This document shows, one piece after another, positions 9,497 through 18,409 of a stretch of DNA of 43,234 nucleotides. Location of the stretch: assembly GCA_903908245.1 (NCBI GenBank), contig CAIVRE010000005.1, positions 1 through 43,234 on the forward strand. Reading direction: 5' to 3'. Position 1 is the stretch's first letter. Each line of letters starts with the position of its first letter. The DNA is from Candidatus Omnitrophota bacterium (lineage in GTDB: Bacteria > Omnitrophota > Gorgyraeia > Zapsychrales > Fredricksoniimonadaceae). The notes below the pieces were generated by a model that worked only from the letters and a program-made list of their open reading frames with translations, was not told the origin of the DNA and made no database searches. The position numbers and the translations under genes are program-made.

Positions 9497-9835
9497 ATGG
9501 AGACATTCGAACGACGCCTATTTGACCGTTTTGAAGCCAGGTTCCCCGCGCGATTTCGTGACACTTCCATTGATTACGGCACGGATGTCTTTCTGAAGGA
9601 TGTTTCCGGGACCGGGGTGCATATTACCACCCGCCAGCGGATGTTCATTGACGACATTATTTCTCTGGAAGTGAAAATGCCCGACGGGCTTGACCCTGTC
9701 CTGCTCAACGGGCGCGTGCGCTGGGTGCATCAGGTGATGGGTGATGTCTGGGAAGTGGGTGTTGAGTTCCACAAGGTTGATTTCATGCGCATGCACCGTC
9801 TGGTGCGTTACGCACTCGCCAGCAAGAATAATTAG
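9497..9835 (+). CDS. PilZ-domain protein (third of three)
   Basis: The 112-residue protein is a single PilZ domain with R7-L-F-D-R11 and D35-V-S-G-T-G40, so both nucleotide-binding signatures are present. An AAAGGCGG precedes the ATG. It diverges clearly from its neighbour at 9135, so the pair is not a recent duplication. It is the last gene before the carbohydrate locus, which has its own promoter. Confidence 0.85.
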   Translation: METFERRLFDRFEARFPARFRDTSIDYGTDVFLKDVSGTGVHITTRQRMFIDDIISLEVKMPDGLDPVLLNGRVRWVHQVMGDVWEVGVEFHKVDFMRMHRLVRYALASKNN

Positions 9836-9852
9836 GCCTTGTTAAAAAGTTC

Positions 9853-9881
9853 TTGTTCCCGCACTTTCCTCACGATAGAAT
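9853..9881 (+). promoter_or_regulatory. Candidate promoter of the GH94-type phosphorylase gene
   Basis: TTGTTC at 9853-9858 and TAGAAT at 9876-9881 are separated by 17 bases. The predicted transcript would begin near 9888, about 24 bases before the ATG at 9912. The leader is T-rich with no ribosome binding site. Confidence 0.45.
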
Positions 9882-9911
9882 ACCGCCTTATTATTAACTT
9901 TTTTATTTTTT

Positions 9912-12611
9912 ATGGCCGCAGACAATCCTTTTTATTCGTTCCTTCCTGACGGGATCACATTCCGTTCTTCGCTGGCCATGGGTTCGCGCCTCATTTATGC
10001 CCCGCTGTGCGGTATCGACGGCGCGGGGATCAAGTCATCGATCACCCCATTCATGGGCGGAGACATCAAGGTCGACAAGCTGTCGTATGTCAACAAGCCT
10101 GCGTCGCGGGAGGACCTGCGCTCTCCGTCGAGAAATTTGTTCATCGCGGTCGAGAGTCATGGTTTCTTTTCGTTCGCGGAAGATCCGCTGGGGGGCGATC
10201 ATGTCGAGTCCGGCCAGCTGTGGCACAAGGTTGTCCGCCGTATCCCGCGGTTCGGCCTTGAGGCCGAAGCCCTGAGCTTTGTCCCTGTTTCCGGCGAGAA
10301 GCTGGAGCTTACGCAGTTTACGGTACGCAATGTTTCAGGGGTTCCGGTCACCCTGACCGCAACAACGGCTTTTAACCTGTTCGGCCGCGCGTTGGCCAAC
10401 AAGCACGACCATGAGCATGTGACGGCCCTGCTTCATCGCGTTAGTCAGCTGCCCGAGGGCGTCCTGGTCGATCCTACCATGGCTTTTAACGAGGAGGGGC
10501 ATAAGGCTGCTCATTGTGTTTATTATGTGTTCGGCTGCACCGGCGATGGCCGCCTGGCGGCGGGATCGTTCCCGACCTTTGAGCATTTCTTTGGCGAGGG
10601 CGGCACGTTCGAACGCCCTTTGGCCATGCAGAGCGGCGTCGCGCCGCGCCTGTTCACCGAGGCCGAGCGCAACGGGCAGGAGGCGGTTGGCGCATTGCGG
10701 TTCGCGTCAGACACGCTTGGGCCCGGGGAAGCGTGCTCCTATATTGTTGCTGTTGGCGTGGGCCCGGACAGGGTAACGGGATTGGCCGAGTTTGCCCGGT
10801 TCACTTCGTCCGGGAAAGTCGGGGCTGCGCTAAAAAGCAATATTCATTTCTGGACAGCCAAGACATCGTCGCTGCTGTTCAGGCATTCCGATCCGGCTTT
10901 TACGTCCTGGATGCGCTGGGTGGCGCTTCAGCCTGTCTTGCGCCGTATTTACGGCTGTTCGTTCCTGCCGGACCATGATTACGGCAAGGGCGGCAAGGGC
11001 TGGAGGGATATCTGGCAGGATCTCCTGTCTCTTATCCTTATTGAGCCGGCGGAAGTGCGCGCCGCGCTCATCAACAATTTCGGCGGAGTGCGTATCGACG
11101 GGTCGAATGCCACCATTATCGGGCAGAAACCGGGGGAATTCATTGCCGATCGCAATGCCATCACCCGCGTATGGATGGATCACGGCGTGTGGCCTTTTAC
11201 GACAACGCAACTTTATATCGACCAGTCCGGCGATACCGCGTTCCTGTTCGAGCCGGCGCCTTATTTTTGCGACCCGCAGCAGTCGCGTTCGTTCGGGAAA
11301 GACGCGCACTGGACTTCGTCGTACGGCAATCAGCTTAAAGATAAAAAAGGCAATGTTTATCATGGGACCGTGCTGGAACATATCCTGGTCCAGCATCTGG
11401 TCCAGTTCTTCAATGTGGGTGATCATAATATCGCGCGGCTGGAGAGCGCCGACTGGAATGACGGGCTTGATATGGCCTTCAAGCATGGCGAGAGCGTGGC
11501 GTTCATGTCTTTTTATGCCGGGAACCTTTTGAAGATCGCCGATCTTCTGGAATCGGTTTGTCCGGCAGGCAATATCCGGACTGTCCGGCTGGCGGCGGAA
11601 CTGAAGTTGCTGCTGGATACTTTGTCTGTTCCCGTCGATTACAATGATGCCACGGCCAAGCGCACCAGGCTCTTTGACGGGTATTTCAAGGCGGTCCAAC
11701 CGGAGGTCAGCGGGGAGACGGTTGAGTTCCCTGTCACGGGGGTTGTCGCGGACCTGCGCAAGAAAGGCCGCTGGGCGTTCGAACATATCCGTGCGCGGGA
11801 GAAGGTTGTTATCGGTGAGGACCGCTGGTTCAACGGGTATTATGATAATGACGGGGTTCGTGTCGAGGGGGCCGTGGACGGCCGCGTGCGGATGACCCTG
11901 ACAGGGCAGGTATTCCCGCTGATGAGTGGGCTGGCGTCGAAGGATGAGGCCAAAGCCGTGGTGAAAGCGGTCGATCATTATTTAAAGGACAACGATCTCG
12001 GCGGGTATCGCCTTAACACCGACTTCGGGTTACGGATATATTTATCGATGGGCCGGGCGTTCGGCTTTGCGTTCGGCACCAAAGAGAACGGGGCGGTGTT
12101 CAGCCATATGGTCGTGATGTACGCTTACGCTCTTTATACGCAAGGATTGGCGCGCGAGGGGTACGATGTTTTGCGTTCGCTTTATACCATGAGCCGGGAC
12201 CCCGGCGCGCGTATCTACCCCGGGGTCCCGGAGTATTTTGACGCGTCAGGCCGCGGTATGTATCATTTTCTTACCGGTTCGGCGAGCTGGTATGTCCTTA
12301 CGCTTTTGACCCAGGCCTGCGGTATTCGTGGCGACAAAGGGGCCCTTGTATTGGCGCCGCAGCTGGTGGCGGAGGAGTTTGACGCCAGGGGTGAGGTGAG
12401 TGTCAGTTCCCAGTTCGCCGGAAAAACCGTTACCGTTGTTTATCGTAATCCTTCCAGGCTTGATGCCGGGGCATACCGTATCAAGGCGGTTTTGCTTAAT
12501 GGCGTCGATGTCCCCGATGCGGTCAATTGTGACGGAACAGCCCGGCTGGCCCGTGCGTTGTTCTCCCGGATCACCGGTATTGCCGAACTCCATGTCCTTC
12601 TGGCTTCGTAG
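9912..12611 (+). CDS. GH94-type glycoside phosphorylase
   Basis: This 899-residue protein looks like a GH94 inverting phosphorylase, an enzyme class that splits beta-glucosides with phosphate to give alpha-glucose 1-phosphate. An N-terminal beta-sandwich (about 1-310) leads into an (alpha/alpha)6 barrel with the family motif GGKGWRDIWQD near residue 358, the catalytic-acid motif D514-W-N-D-G, a RIYPG segment and an FLTGSASW segment near the end. There is no signal peptide, so it acts in the cytoplasm. The pattern reminds me most of 1,2-beta-oligoglucan phosphorylase (Listeria Lin1839 type), but cellobiose- or laminaribiose-type activity cannot be excluded from the sequence. The ABC sugar importer genes follow directly. 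No Shine-Dalgarno sequence is seen. A 12-bp inverted repeat (12194-12205 with 12220-12231) lies inside the coding sequence. Confidence 0.9.
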   Translation: MAADNPFYSFLPDGITFRSSLAMGSRLIYAPLCGIDGAGIKSSITPFMGGDIKVDKLSYVNKPASREDLRSPSRNLFIAVESHGFFSFAEDPLGGDHVESGQLWHKVVRRIPRFGLEAEALSFVPVSGEKLELTQFTVRNVSGVPVTLTATTAFNLFGRALANKHDHEHVTALLHRVSQLPEGVLVDPTMAFNEEGHKAAHCVYYVFGCTGDGRLAAGSFPTFEHFFGEGGTFERPLAMQSGVAPRLFTEAERNGQEAVGALRFASDTLGPGEACSYIVAVGVGPDRVTGLAEFARFTSSGKVGAALKSNIHFWTAKTSSLLFRHSDPAFTSWMRWVALQPVLRRIYGCSFLPDHDYGKGGKGWRDIWQDLLSLILIEPAEVRAALINNFGGVRIDGSNATIIGQKPGEFIADRNAITRVWMDHGVWPFTTTQLYIDQSGDTAFLFEPAPYFCDPQQSRSFGKDAHWTSSYGNQLKDKKGNVYHGTVLEHILVQHLVQFFNVGDHNIARLESADWNDGLDMAFKHGESVAFMSFYAGNLLKIADLLESVCPAGNIRTVRLAAELKLLLDTLSVPVDYNDATAKRTRLFDGYFKAVQPEVSGETVEFPVTGVVADLRKKGRWAFEHIRAREKVVIGEDRWFNGYYDNDGVRVEGAVDGRVRMTLTGQVFPLMSGLASKDEAKAVVKAVDHYLKDNDLGGYRLNTDFGLRIYLSMGRAFGFAFGTKENGAVFSHMVVMYAYALYTQGLAREGYDVLRSLYTMSRDPGARIYPGVPEYFDASGRGMYHFLTGSASWYVLTLLTQACGIRGDKGALVLAPQLVAEEFDARGEVSVSSQFAGKTVTVVYRNPSRLDAGAYRIKAVLLNGVDVPDAVNCDGTARLARALFSRITGIAELHVLLAS

Positions 12612-12686
12612 TTGGGATCAACAGAACACGACGTGCGGCCTGTTCCCTGTGGAGAGGCCCTCGCCGGTGCTTTCCGGATATAATTT

Positions 12687-12715
12687 TTGACAAACAAAAT
12701 ACTCGGTGTTAAAGT
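12687..12715 (+). promoter_or_regulatory. Promoter of the sugar importer operon
   Basis: A perfect TTGACA at 12687-12692 is followed after 17 bases by TAAAGT at 12710-12715. Transcription would begin near 12722, right at a 19-base palindrome. Confidence 0.65.
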
Positions 12716-12722
12716 ATTCTTT

Positions 12723-12741
12723 CTTATTAATTATTAATAAG
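12723..12741. promoter_or_regulatory. 19-base palindrome at the predicted transcription start (candidate operator)
   Basis: CTTATTAATTATTAATAAG is a perfect inverted repeat of nine bases per arm around one central base. It begins seven bases after the -10 box, a usual place for a repressor site. It is AT-rich and lacks the central CG typical of LacI-family operators, so the LacI-type gene at 21465 is not an obvious binder. Confidence 0.4.
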
Positions 12742-12764
12742 ATTTATATTAATTCCTGGCCATG

Positions 12765-12795
12765 CACGGGATATATTGAATTTTCCCGTGTTTTT
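12765..12795 (+). terminator. Terminator-like hairpin in the leader of the binding-protein gene
   Basis: CACGGGA (12765-12771) pairs with TCCCGTG (12784-12790) across a 12-base loop, followed by TTTTT and shortly by another T run. It lies after the promoter at 12687 and before the GGAAG ribosome site at 12803. It could end read-through from the phosphorylase gene or act as an attenuator for the importer operon. Confidence 0.45.
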
Positions 12796-12812
12796 AGTTT
12801 TTGGAAGATCCT

Positions 12813-14117
12813 ATGTGCCCCGATCGCATCAAAATATCCCTGTTGATCATTTGCGGTATCTTTTGCTCCGGGGTCTTGGGCTGTTCCCAGCCTAAAAAGC
12901 CTTCCGGCCAGATCGAGGTCTGGCACTGGATGACCGACCGCCAGGACGCTTTCGAAGCCCTTGCCAGGAAGTACGAAGCCGAGACCGGCATCAAGGTCAA
13001 GTTCGACCTTTTCGCTCCCTCCGACGCTTACACCCAGAAGATCATTGCTGCCGCCCAGGCGGATGTTTTGCCGGATGTTTATGGCATCCTCGAGGAGAAG
13101 AAGCCAGTCCTTGCTTCTTTTATCAAGGCGGGTTTTGTAGCGGACCTTACCGAAGAGTTCCGGGCGGATAACGGCGCGTGGGAAACCGGGCTCTTTGCAA
13201 AAGCCGTTGATGTGAACCGTTTTGTGGCCGGGAATATCAACGGGATCAGGCCCGGCATTTACGGCGTGCCCCTGGATATCGGCAGTGAACAGATGCTTTA
13301 TAACAGGGCCCTGCTCAAGAAAGCAGGGATCACTAAAGTACCGGTGACATTCGCCGAGTGGCTTGCGGCGGTTGATGCCCTGCGGCGTGTCGGCATTGCC
13401 CCGTTCGTTTCGGGGTTCGGCGAGTTGTGGATGATCGATTGTTTCACGTCGAATTACGCGTTCAATATCATGGGTGAGCAAAAAGTGTTCGCCACTTTCC
13501 GCGGGGATGTCAAATATACCGATCCCGACTGGATCAGGGTCCTTGAAGTCGTCAGGATATTGCGCGACAAGGGGGCATTCATTGACGGCATTGTGACCAA
13601 AGGGAACAAGGTCGCCGAGCAGGATTTTGCGCTCGAGCGCGCGGCGTTCGCTTTCAACGGCGCATGGTCGGTCAATGTGTACCGGTCGATGAATCCGGGG
13701 CTTGATTATGGCGTGGCGCCTTTGCCGGCGTTGAATCCCTTGTCCCCGATGGTCTCCTGGGGCGGGGCGGAGTCGTCGTTTGTCATCAATAATGCATCCG
13801 TGAATAAAGGCAAGGCTGTCGCATTCGTGAAATGGCTGACCGCCAGGGAACAGCAGGTATTCCTGTTCATGAAGGTGAACAGCCTTCCGGTCAACCGTGA
13901 CGCAATGGCGGATATCCCGAAGAACCTGGCGGATTTTGCCAAAGCCATGGAGAGCAGCACCCATCCGAAGATCTGGCCTGTCAGCGAGGATCCGGTGGTC
14001 AGTGAGGCGTTCCTCAAGGGCATTCAGTCGATCATCATTGGTGAAAGTACGCCGTCGGCGGTGGCCGCGGAGGTCCAGAAGATCAAAGATCGCCAGATGC
14101 AAAAGGCCAAACATTAA
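12813..14117 (+). CDS. ABC transporter sugar-binding lipoprotein (family 1)
   Basis: This 434-residue extracellular solute-binding protein has a lipoprotein signal (hydrophobic run ending G-V-L-G-C, lipid Cys near residue 24), a QIEVWHW first strand, a Y-G-V-P-L-D-I-G central segment and an F-A-F-N-G-A-W segment typical of MalE/family-1 binding proteins. GGAAG at 12803-12807 sits five bases before the ATG at 12813, favouring it over the TTG at 12801. In this diderm setting it would be tethered in the periplasm and hand oligosaccharide to the two permeases that follow. Ligand is inferred only from the adjacent GH94-type phosphorylase. Confidence 0.88.
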   Translation: MCPDRIKISLLIICGIFCSGVLGCSQPKKPSGQIEVWHWMTDRQDAFEALARKYEAETGIKVKFDLFAPSDAYTQKIIAAAQADVLPDVYGILEEKKPVLASFIKAGFVADLTEEFRADNGAWETGLFAKAVDVNRFVAGNINGIRPGIYGVPLDIGSEQMLYNRALLKKAGITKVPVTFAEWLAAVDALRRVGIAPFVSGFGELWMIDCFTSNYAFNIMGEQKVFATFRGDVKYTDPDWIRVLEVVRILRDKGAFIDGIVTKGNKVAEQDFALERAAFAFNGAWSVNVYRSMNPGLDYGVAPLPALNPLSPMVSWGGAESSFVINNASVNKGKAVAFVKWLTAREQQVFLFMKVNSLPVNRDAMADIPKNLADFAKAMESSTHPKIWPVSEDPVVSEAFLKGIQSIIIGESTPSAVAAEVQKIKDRQMQKAKH

Positions 14118-14149
14118 TTGATCAGCAATAACCCGGTGGTATTTCTTTC

Positions 14150-15067
14150 GTGGATACTCGAGCGTTGGCGATAAAATTAAAACCCCTGGATGCGTTCAAG
14201 AATTTCCTCTTTGTTCTGCCTGCTGTTCTGATCTTCCTGATCTTTTATATTTACCCGTTCTTTGAGCTCTTTCGTTTGTCGCTGTATCAGTGGCAGGGCA
14301 TCGGGCCGCAGATATTCGTGGGTTTGCAGAATTTCCAGGAGCTTGCCGGCGACAAGGTCTGGTGGGATTCCGTGGGGCATGCCGGATATATTACGTTGAT
14401 CGCGCTTACGTTCCAGAACGTGCTGGCTTTCGCCCTGGCCCTGGCCTGTGACCGCGAGATCCGCATGAAGCGGTTTTACCGGGTCGTTTTTTTCATTCCG
14501 CCGGTGCTTTCCGAAGTGGTGGTGGGCCTTCTCTGGAACTGGATATTGAATTCCGGTACGCAGAACGGCCAGCAGATCGGCTTGCTGAATCATTTCCTCG
14601 TTCAGAGCGGCCTGCCGCAGCTGGTCCACGGCTGGCTTTCGGACCCGAAGACCGCGCTTTCGTGCATTGCCATTGTCCATTCCTGGAAAGGGTTCGGCTG
14701 GGGGTTCATTATGCTTCTGGCCGGACTGCAGACGATCGACCGCCAGCTTTATGAAGCGGCAAAGGTGGACGGGGCGGGGGGGTGGAGCGCGTTCTGGAAC
14801 GTGACCATTCCGATGATGATGCCGGTGATCATGGTCGTGGTCATCCTGACGGTCCTTGGGTCCATGCAGGTGTTCGTGCTGATCCTCTCCCTGGTCAACC
14901 AGGGGCTGGTTTATCATACGGAAGTCCCGGTCACCCGTATCCTGAGTTCGATGCACGAGACCCATCAGTTCGGTTATGCGTGCGCCCAGGCGGTGATCCT
15001 CGGTGCGATCCTGGTCGCGGTCGCGTTCTTTCTGAAAAAAATGTCCAGTTATATGAAACAGGTATAA
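14150..15067 (+). CDS. ABC sugar transporter permease, MalF/UgpA type
   Basis: The 305-residue inner-membrane protein has six hydrophobic segments and the permease EAA loop (YEAAKVDGAG near residue 204), where the ATPase docks. The start is GTG at 14150; no ATG is available and the ribosome site is weak. It lies 32 bases after the binding-protein gene and two bases before the second permease. No ATP-binding subunit is encoded nearby, so the pair probably uses a shared MsmK/UgpC-type ATPase from elsewhere in the genome, a known habit of this transporter class. Confidence 0.9.
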   Translation: MDTRALAIKLKPLDAFKNFLFVLPAVLIFLIFYIYPFFELFRLSLYQWQGIGPQIFVGLQNFQELAGDKVWWDSVGHAGYITLIALTFQNVLAFALALACDREIRMKRFYRVVFFIPPVLSEVVVGLLWNWILNSGTQNGQQIGLLNHFLVQSGLPQLVHGWLSDPKTALSCIAIVHSWKGFGWGFIMLLAGLQTIDRQLYEAAKVDGAGGWSAFWNVTIPMMMPVIMVVVILTVLGSMQVFVLILSLVNQGLVYHTEVPVTRILSSMHETHQFGYACAQAVILGAILVAVAFFLKKMSSYMKQV

Positions 15068-15069
15068 GA

Positions 15070-15921
15070 ATGAAATTATTCCGCAACCGTTATATCGCCG
15101 AGCTCGCGGCCAAGAATGCCGTGGTCCACGTCTTTCTGATGATCGTGACGGTGTCTTGCTTGTTCCCGATCTTCTGGATGGTCCGCTCGTCCCTGATGAC
15201 GAATGCCACTATTTTTACCGATCAGTCATTGTTCCCCAAAGAGGTCCATTGGCAGAATTACCTGGAGGCCTGGACCAAGGGGAATTTCGCGGTTTATTGC
15301 CTGAACAGCATTATTTATACTGTTTCCGTCGTGTTCGGGATCGTGGTGGTGGCCTCCATGGCGGCGTTCGCTTTTTCCCGTTTGCATTTCTGGGGAAGGG
15401 ATGTGATCTTTTATATGTTCGTGGCCGCGATGATGATCCCTCTTCCGGGCAGTTTCGTTCCGCTGTTCGTGATGATGAACAAGATGCATCTGATCAATAC
15501 GCGCTTGGGCTATATCCTGTGCATGATCAATGTCGGGTTGTCCCTGAGCATTCTGCTCCTGAAGACTTTTTTTGACAAGATGCCGTCCGATCTCGAGGAT
15601 GCCGCACGCATTGACGGGTGCAATCGCCTGCAGATCTGGTGGCATGTGGCGCTCCCGCTGGCCCGTCCGGCGCTGGCGGTCGTTGTGATCTATAATTCGC
15701 TGAATGTCTGGAACGAGTATATCCTGGCGTCGCTTCTTTTGAATGACAAGGACCTGATGCCTTTGCAGAAAGGCCTCATGGTCTTTAACGGGGCTTACCT
15801 GACGGATTATCCTGTGCTGATGGCCGGGCTCACCATGACGGCGCTGCCGATCATTGTTGTCTACCTGATGATGCAGAAACATATTGTTAAAGGGCTCTCT
15901 TCCGGAGCGATCGTTGGATAA
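15070..15921 (+). CDS. ABC sugar transporter permease, MalG/UgpE type
   Basis: The 283-residue inner-membrane permease begins at the ATG at 15070, two bases after the previous stop; the open frame continues upstream but only as overlap with the first permease. It has a first membrane helix near residues 17-38, five more hydrophobic segments, and the EAA loop D-A-A-R-I-D-G-C near residue 177. It forms the heterodimeric channel with the product of 14150-15067. The following exported hydrolase gene starts about 20 bases downstream, so the whole block is likely one transcript. Confidence 0.9.
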   Translation: MKLFRNRYIAELAAKNAVVHVFLMIVTVSCLFPIFWMVRSSLMTNATIFTDQSLFPKEVHWQNYLEAWTKGNFAVYCLNSIIYTVSVVFGIVVVASMAAFAFSRLHFWGRDVIFYMFVAAMMIPLPGSFVPLFVMMNKMHLINTRLGYILCMINVGLSLSILLLKTFFDKMPSDLEDAARIDGCNRLQIWWHVALPLARPALAVVVIYNSLNVWNEYILASLLLNDKDLMPLQKGLMVFNGAYLTDYPVLMAGLTMTALPIIVVYLMMQKHIVKGLSSGAIVG

Positions 15922-15940
15922 AAAAACATTACTGATCGGC

Positions 15941-18259
15941 ATGACTTGTATGCGAAAAAACCGTCTTGATCTCACGAGTGCAATCCTGGCCATCCTTTTT
16001 GTTTGCGGGAGCTCCTTCTCCCCGCTGCTCTTGCCGGCGTTCGCCGTAACAGGGCAGGACCCTTATTCGAAAAGCCTGGAAGAATTATTGAACATGTCCT
16101 GGGCGGCGTCCAGTCACGGGGATTATGCGGAGCTGGAGAAGGTTGTTGCGGCGGTCCTCTCCCGGCATGAGCAGGAGGCCATGGCCCAGAGCACAGGCCT
16201 GGCGTCGTTCCCGCTGAGGGACAAGGTGGACCAGGTCAAGACCATGAATAATGTGGCCACGGTCCTTTTCGTCAGGGCGGAGGCGTTGATGCATCAGGGC
16301 CGTAATGATGATTCGATCGCGGCGTTCGAACAGTTGATCAGGGACTATCCTTATGCCCAGTCCTGGGATGCCAGCCGCGGTTCATACTGGTCTATCGCCG
16401 AAAAGAGCAAGGAAAGCATCAATACGATGAAGGGCGTCGAGAGCGGAGAGACCCGTCAGGAAGCTCCGGCGACAAAGCCGTCCCTGGCCATGCCAGGGAA
16501 AGATCCGGTGATCGACTATGCCAAGTACGGTGTTTTCTCCGGGATCGGCACCAAAGATTACAAGTATACTCCGACGAATCCGAATGTCCTGGCGGTGGCG
16601 GTCGGAGAGGGGATCTATCCGAACACCGGCAACAGTATCCGGGATCCTCATTATAAGGAAGCCTTTCAGGCCGGCCGCCTGAACGGAACGCATTGGGATT
16701 TTGTGAATACCCGGGACCTTGAGGCCGCGTATTTCAAGTGGTCTACCGCGGCGGAAGCTCCGGGGGTGAAACTTTATTATACGGCCCTGATCTTTGAGAA
16801 AGCGGGGATGCTGCTGGAGGCGATCAAGGCGTATCATGCACTGATCGTTCAGTTCCCGCGTGCCGTCGGGATGACATATTGGCAAACACCCTGGTATCCC
16901 GCACAGGCCGCGGTAGGCAAGATCAAGAACATCCTTCGGCAGAACCCGTCGCTTGGCCTGGAGTATATCGGAGGGAAGATCCAGGTCATTAATGGCGATG
17001 ACAATGACATGACGAACGATGTTTTTATTATCTGGCCGGGAGAGATCCGTAAAGTGGTCGGCAGCGGGGCGGCTGCCAAGCGAAAACTGGGGAAGGTGGT
17101 CCGTTCCCTGGGCGGCAAGAAGGCGAGCCTCAGCCAGTACGAGAGCGGGGACTGGCGTATGTTCGTTAACGGGAAGCCGTTCATGATCAAGGCGATCACC
17201 TATATGCCCACCAAGGTCGGTCAGAGCCCGGATAAAGGGACGATCGAGCCCTGGATGATGCAGGATGGAGATCACAACGGAAAACCCGACAGCCCCTATG
17301 ATTCCTGGGTGGATAAAAATCGCAATAATGTCCGGGATGCCGATGAGCCGGTGGTGGGTGATTTTCAGTTAATGAAGGAAATGGGCGTTAACGCGATCCG
17401 TCTTTATAATATGCCGAATACCATTGATAAAAAAGTCCTGCGCGATCTGTATGACCGTTACGGGATCATGGTGATCATGGAGGATTTTCTGGGGAAATAC
17501 GCCATTGGCTCGGGAGCGGATTGGGCGACCGGGACGGATTATGAGAATCCTGTCCATTTGAAGAATATGATGGCCGAAGTGGAGCGCATGGTCAACGAGT
17601 ACAAGGACGAGCCATATATTTTGTTTTGGCTCCTTGGCAACGAGAACAATTACGGTGTTGCATCCAATGGCGACAAGAAGCCGGAGGCGTATTACAAGTT
17701 CGTTAATACGGTTGCCAAGCGTGTTAAAGAGCTGGATCCGGACCGTCCGGTCGCTATTTGTAATGGAGATATCCTTTTCCTTGAAAAGTTCGCGAAGAAC
17801 GCGCCGGATGTTGATATTTTCGGCGCCAATGTTTATCGCGGGGATTATGGTTTCGCTTCTTTTTGGGACGAGGTCCGCCGCGTGGTCAACAAGCCGGCGT
17901 TTATTACCGAGTATGGCGCGCCGGCGTATTCCAAGCAGGTGAGCCTGGACGAGGCGGAGGAGCAGCAGGCGGCGTATCATCGCGGGGCCTGGCTGGATAT
18001 TATGGCCAATTCGACGGGATTTGCCGAGGGCGATGGCAACGCGCTGGGCGGGATCGCGTTTGAATGGATGGATGAATGGTGGAAGAATTACGAGCCTTCC
18101 AGGCATGACACCAAAGCGGATGTTGTCGGGCCTTTTGCCGGGGGTTATTATTTTGAAGAGTGGTTCGGGATCATTGGCCAGGGGGACGGGAAAAGCAGCC
18201 CGTTCCTTCGTCAGCCCAGGAAAGCGTATTATTTATATAAAAGTTTGTGGAATAAATAA
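15941..18259 (+). CDS. Exported clan-A glycoside hydrolase with N-terminal repeat modules
   Basis: The 772-residue protein has a signal peptide ending near A35 (L-P-A-F-A). Residues about 45-162 and about 262-335 are helical repeat modules related to those of the protein at 18410. Residues about 390-772 form a TIM-barrel hydrolase domain of the GH2/GH5/GH72 type: the acid/base motif is L-G-N-E568-N-N and the nucleophile motif is I-T-E657-Y-G-A-P, 89 residues apart as expected for clan A. A D-x-D-rich loop (DGDHNGKPDS) near residue 445 may bind calcium. It presumably trims or transglycosylates a glucan outside the inner membrane to feed the importer. ATG at 15950 is an alternative start; neither has a strong ribosome site. 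The exact GH family is not assigned. Confidence 0.82.
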   Translation: MTCMRKNRLDLTSAILAILFVCGSSFSPLLLPAFAVTGQDPYSKSLEELLNMSWAASSHGDYAELEKVVAAVLSRHEQEAMAQSTGLASFPLRDKVDQVKTMNNVATVLFVRAEALMHQGRNDDSIAAFEQLIRDYPYAQSWDASRGSYWSIAEKSKESINTMKGVESGETRQEAPATKPSLAMPGKDPVIDYAKYGVFSGIGTKDYKYTPTNPNVLAVAVGEGIYPNTGNSIRDPHYKEAFQAGRLNGTHWDFVNTRDLEAAYFKWSTAAEAPGVKLYYTALIFEKAGMLLEAIKAYHALIVQFPRAVGMTYWQTPWYPAQAAVGKIKNILRQNPSLGLEYIGGKIQVINGDDNDMTNDVFIIWPGEIRKVVGSGAAAKRKLGKVVRSLGGKKASLSQYESGDWRMFVNGKPFMIKAITYMPTKVGQSPDKGTIEPWMMQDGDHNGKPDSPYDSWVDKNRNNVRDADEPVVGDFQLMKEMGVNAIRLYNMPNTIDKKVLRDLYDRYGIMVIMEDFLGKYAIGSGADWATGTDYENPVHLKNMMAEVERMVNEYKDEPYILFWLLGNENNYGVASNGDKKPEAYYKFVNTVAKRVKELDPDRPVAICNGDILFLEKFAKNAPDVDIFGANVYRGDYGFASFWDEVRRVVNKPAFITEYGAPAYSKQVSLDEAEEQQAAYHRGAWLDIMANSTGFAEGDGNALGGIAFEWMDEWWKNYEPSRHDTKADVVGPFAGGYYFEEWFGIIGQGDGKSSPFLRQPRKAYYLYKSLWNK

Positions 18260-18287
18260 TCTCCGGAAGGGTGGCGGAAAGTAAAAA

Positions 18288-18317
18288 TTGGCAAAACATC
18301 AAAAGATGTGGCATACT
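18288..18317 (+). promoter_or_regulatory. Promoter with an inverted repeat in its spacer
   Basis: TTGGCA at 18288-18293 and CATACT at 18312-18317 are 18 bases apart. The spacer holds ACATC (18296-18300) and GATGT (18305-18309), a five-base inverted repeat around AAAA, in a position where a repressor would block RNA polymerase. It would allow the repeat protein, lipoprotein and later genes to be expressed apart from the importer. Confidence 0.5.
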
Positions 18318-18409
18318 GTTCTATACAAAAAGTCGGGGGGTATGTCCTTCGTTTTGGGTTTTGGTCATGTGGTCACTTGTTGAAATAATCTAAAAACCAG
18401 GAGGGTGTA

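Noticed and set aside
12194-12231. 12-bp perfect inverted repeat (CCGGGACCCCGG / CCGGGGTCCCGG) in the phosphorylase gene
   Set aside because: It encodes the conserved RIYPG region of the family in a GC-rich gene and has no T run, so protein constraint explains it well enough.
12744-14114. Minus-strand open frame of 456 codons opposite the sugar-binding protein
   Set aside because: The plus strand has a clear lipoprotein with family motifs; the antisense frame has none.
16750-16775. CCGGGGGTGAA inside the exported hydrolase gene as another palindromic-element copy
   Set aside because: Only one arm matches; the left flank is not complementary.
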